Part shown: one piece after another, positions 63,492 through 64,000 of the stretch
How the letters are laid out: each line of letters starts with the position of its first letter
Position numbering within the stretch: position 1 is the first letter of the stretch
Assembly: GCF_016756775.1 (NCBI RefSeq)
Contig: NZ_JAERMU010000005.1
Location: forward strand, 124,001 to 188,000
Length of the DNA: 64,000 bases
Direction: 5' to 3'
DNA from: Dryocola clanedunensis subsp. sulfonylureivorans
GTDB taxonomy: Bacteria > Pseudomonadota > Gammaproteobacteria > Enterobacterales > Enterobacteriaceae
The notes under the pieces: generated by a model
What the model was told of the DNA's origin: nothing
The model's input: only the letters and a program-made list of their open reading frames with translations
Databases searched by the model: none
Program-made: the position numbers and the translations under genes

Positions 63492-64000
63492 ATGAATAAA
63501 ACCCGTCAACAAGAACTCAATCGCTGGCTCAAGCAGCAAAGTATTATTTCACGCCGCTGGCTTGGCCTTTCACGTATTTTAGGACTGGTAAGCGGTCTGC
63601 TGATTGTTGCGCAGGCCTGGATACTGGCGCGCCTGCTCGACCATATGATCATGGAAAATATTCCACGTGAGGCTCTGTTACTGCCGTTTATTATGCTCGT
63701 GCTGATTTTTATTTTGCGTGCGTGGCTGGTCTGGTTACGCGAAAAGGTCGGTTTTCACGCAGGGCAGCATATTCGCCATGAGATCCGCCGAAAGGTGCTG
63801 GATCGCCTGCATAAAGCTGGCCCGGCCTGGATACAGGGTAAACCTGTCGGCAGCTGGGCAACGCTGGTTCTCGAACAGATCGAAGATATGCATGATTACT
63901 ACGCTCGCTATCTGCCGCAAATGTCTCTGGCGGTCATGATTCCCGTGCTGATACTCATCGCTATTTTCCCTGTCAACTGGGCTGCTGCTCTGATTTTGCT
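63492..64000 (+). CDS. cydD: Glutathione/L-cysteine exporter subunit CydD, N-terminal part (cut by window edge)
   Basis: CydDC is the heterodimeric ABC exporter of cysteine and glutathione to the periplasm, needed for cytochrome bd assembly. The frame reads MNKTRQQELNRWLKQQ and stays open for 169 codons to the window end; residues include AWIQGKPVGSWATLVLEQIE, as in E. coli CydD. Hydrophobic segments at about 25-50 and 60-80 belong to the membrane domain; the ATPase half is outside the window. Order trxB-cydD as in E. coli. Confidence 0.95.
   Translation, partial: MNKTRQQELNRWLKQQSIISRRWLGLSRILGLVSGLLIVAQAWILARLLDHMIMENIPREALLLPFIMLVLIFILRAWLVWLREKVGFHAGQHIRHEIRRKVLDRLHKAGPAWIQGKPVGSWATLVLEQIEDMHDYYARYLPQMSLAVMIPVLILIAIFPVNWAAALIL

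Overview
This window is a chromosomal core segment of a member of the Enterobacteriaceae. Gene order and protein sequences match the pyrD to cydD region of Escherichia coli (about 20-21 minutes) in reverse orientation. Proteins are close to, but not identical with, those of E. coli. The E. coli accessory genes elf/ycb fimbriae, ycaL, ycaK/M/N and ycaC are not present at their usual places. The profile fits the Enterobacter/Leclercia/Kosakonia/Cedecea side of the family, but the sequence alone does not fix the genus. No tRNA, rRNA, CRISPR array, prophage or full-length insertion sequence was found.

Layout: the 5' tip of zapC and then pyrD (minus). The sulfonate operon ssuEADCB (plus). pepN (minus) and pncB (plus), divergent. 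asnS, ompF and aspC (plus). gloC, mepK and ldtD (minus; glyoxalase II and cell-wall enzymes). The condensin operon cmoM-mukF-mukE-mukB (minus). elyC (plus) converging on ycbJ (minus). A large envelope operon read right to left: comEC/ycaI, msbA, lpxK, ycaQ, ycaR, kdsB. Then ihfB, rpsA, cmk, aroA, serC and ycaP (minus). ycaO, then the anaerobic formate cluster focA-pflB-pflA (plus). ycaD and the DMSO reductase operon dmsABC (minus). serS, rarA, lolA, ftsK and lrp (minus). trxB and the first 169 codons of cydD (plus).

Functional themes are sulfur and nitrogen metabolism, outer membrane and lipid A building (ompF, msbA, lpxK, kdsB, lolA), peptidoglycan remodelling (mepK, ldtD, elyC), chromosome organisation (mukBEF, ihfB, ftsK, lrp) and anaerobic energy metabolism (focA, pflB, pflA, dmsABC). 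FNR-type boxes are visible before focA and tentatively before dmsA, a LexA box before ftsK, OmpR-type sites before ompF, and a PurR-type box and pyrimidine-type leader hairpin before pyrD.

The most unusual structure is a non-coding element of 139 bp present three times (11487-11625, 13369-13507 inverted, 38165-38303), about 97-99 percent identical, with 14-bp imperfect terminal inverted repeats and a perfect 15-bp internal hairpin. Each copy lies inside the Rho-independent terminator of a different gene (asnS, ompF, aroA) and is flanked by two copies of that gene's own terminator hairpin (20-23 nt). This looks like a miniature mobile element that targets terminators and duplicates the whole hairpin as its target site, so that termination is preserved. 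Two copies in opposite orientation bracket the porin gene ompF. A separate ERIC (IRU) repeat sits between pflB and pflA, and a REP pair lies between ssuB and pepN.
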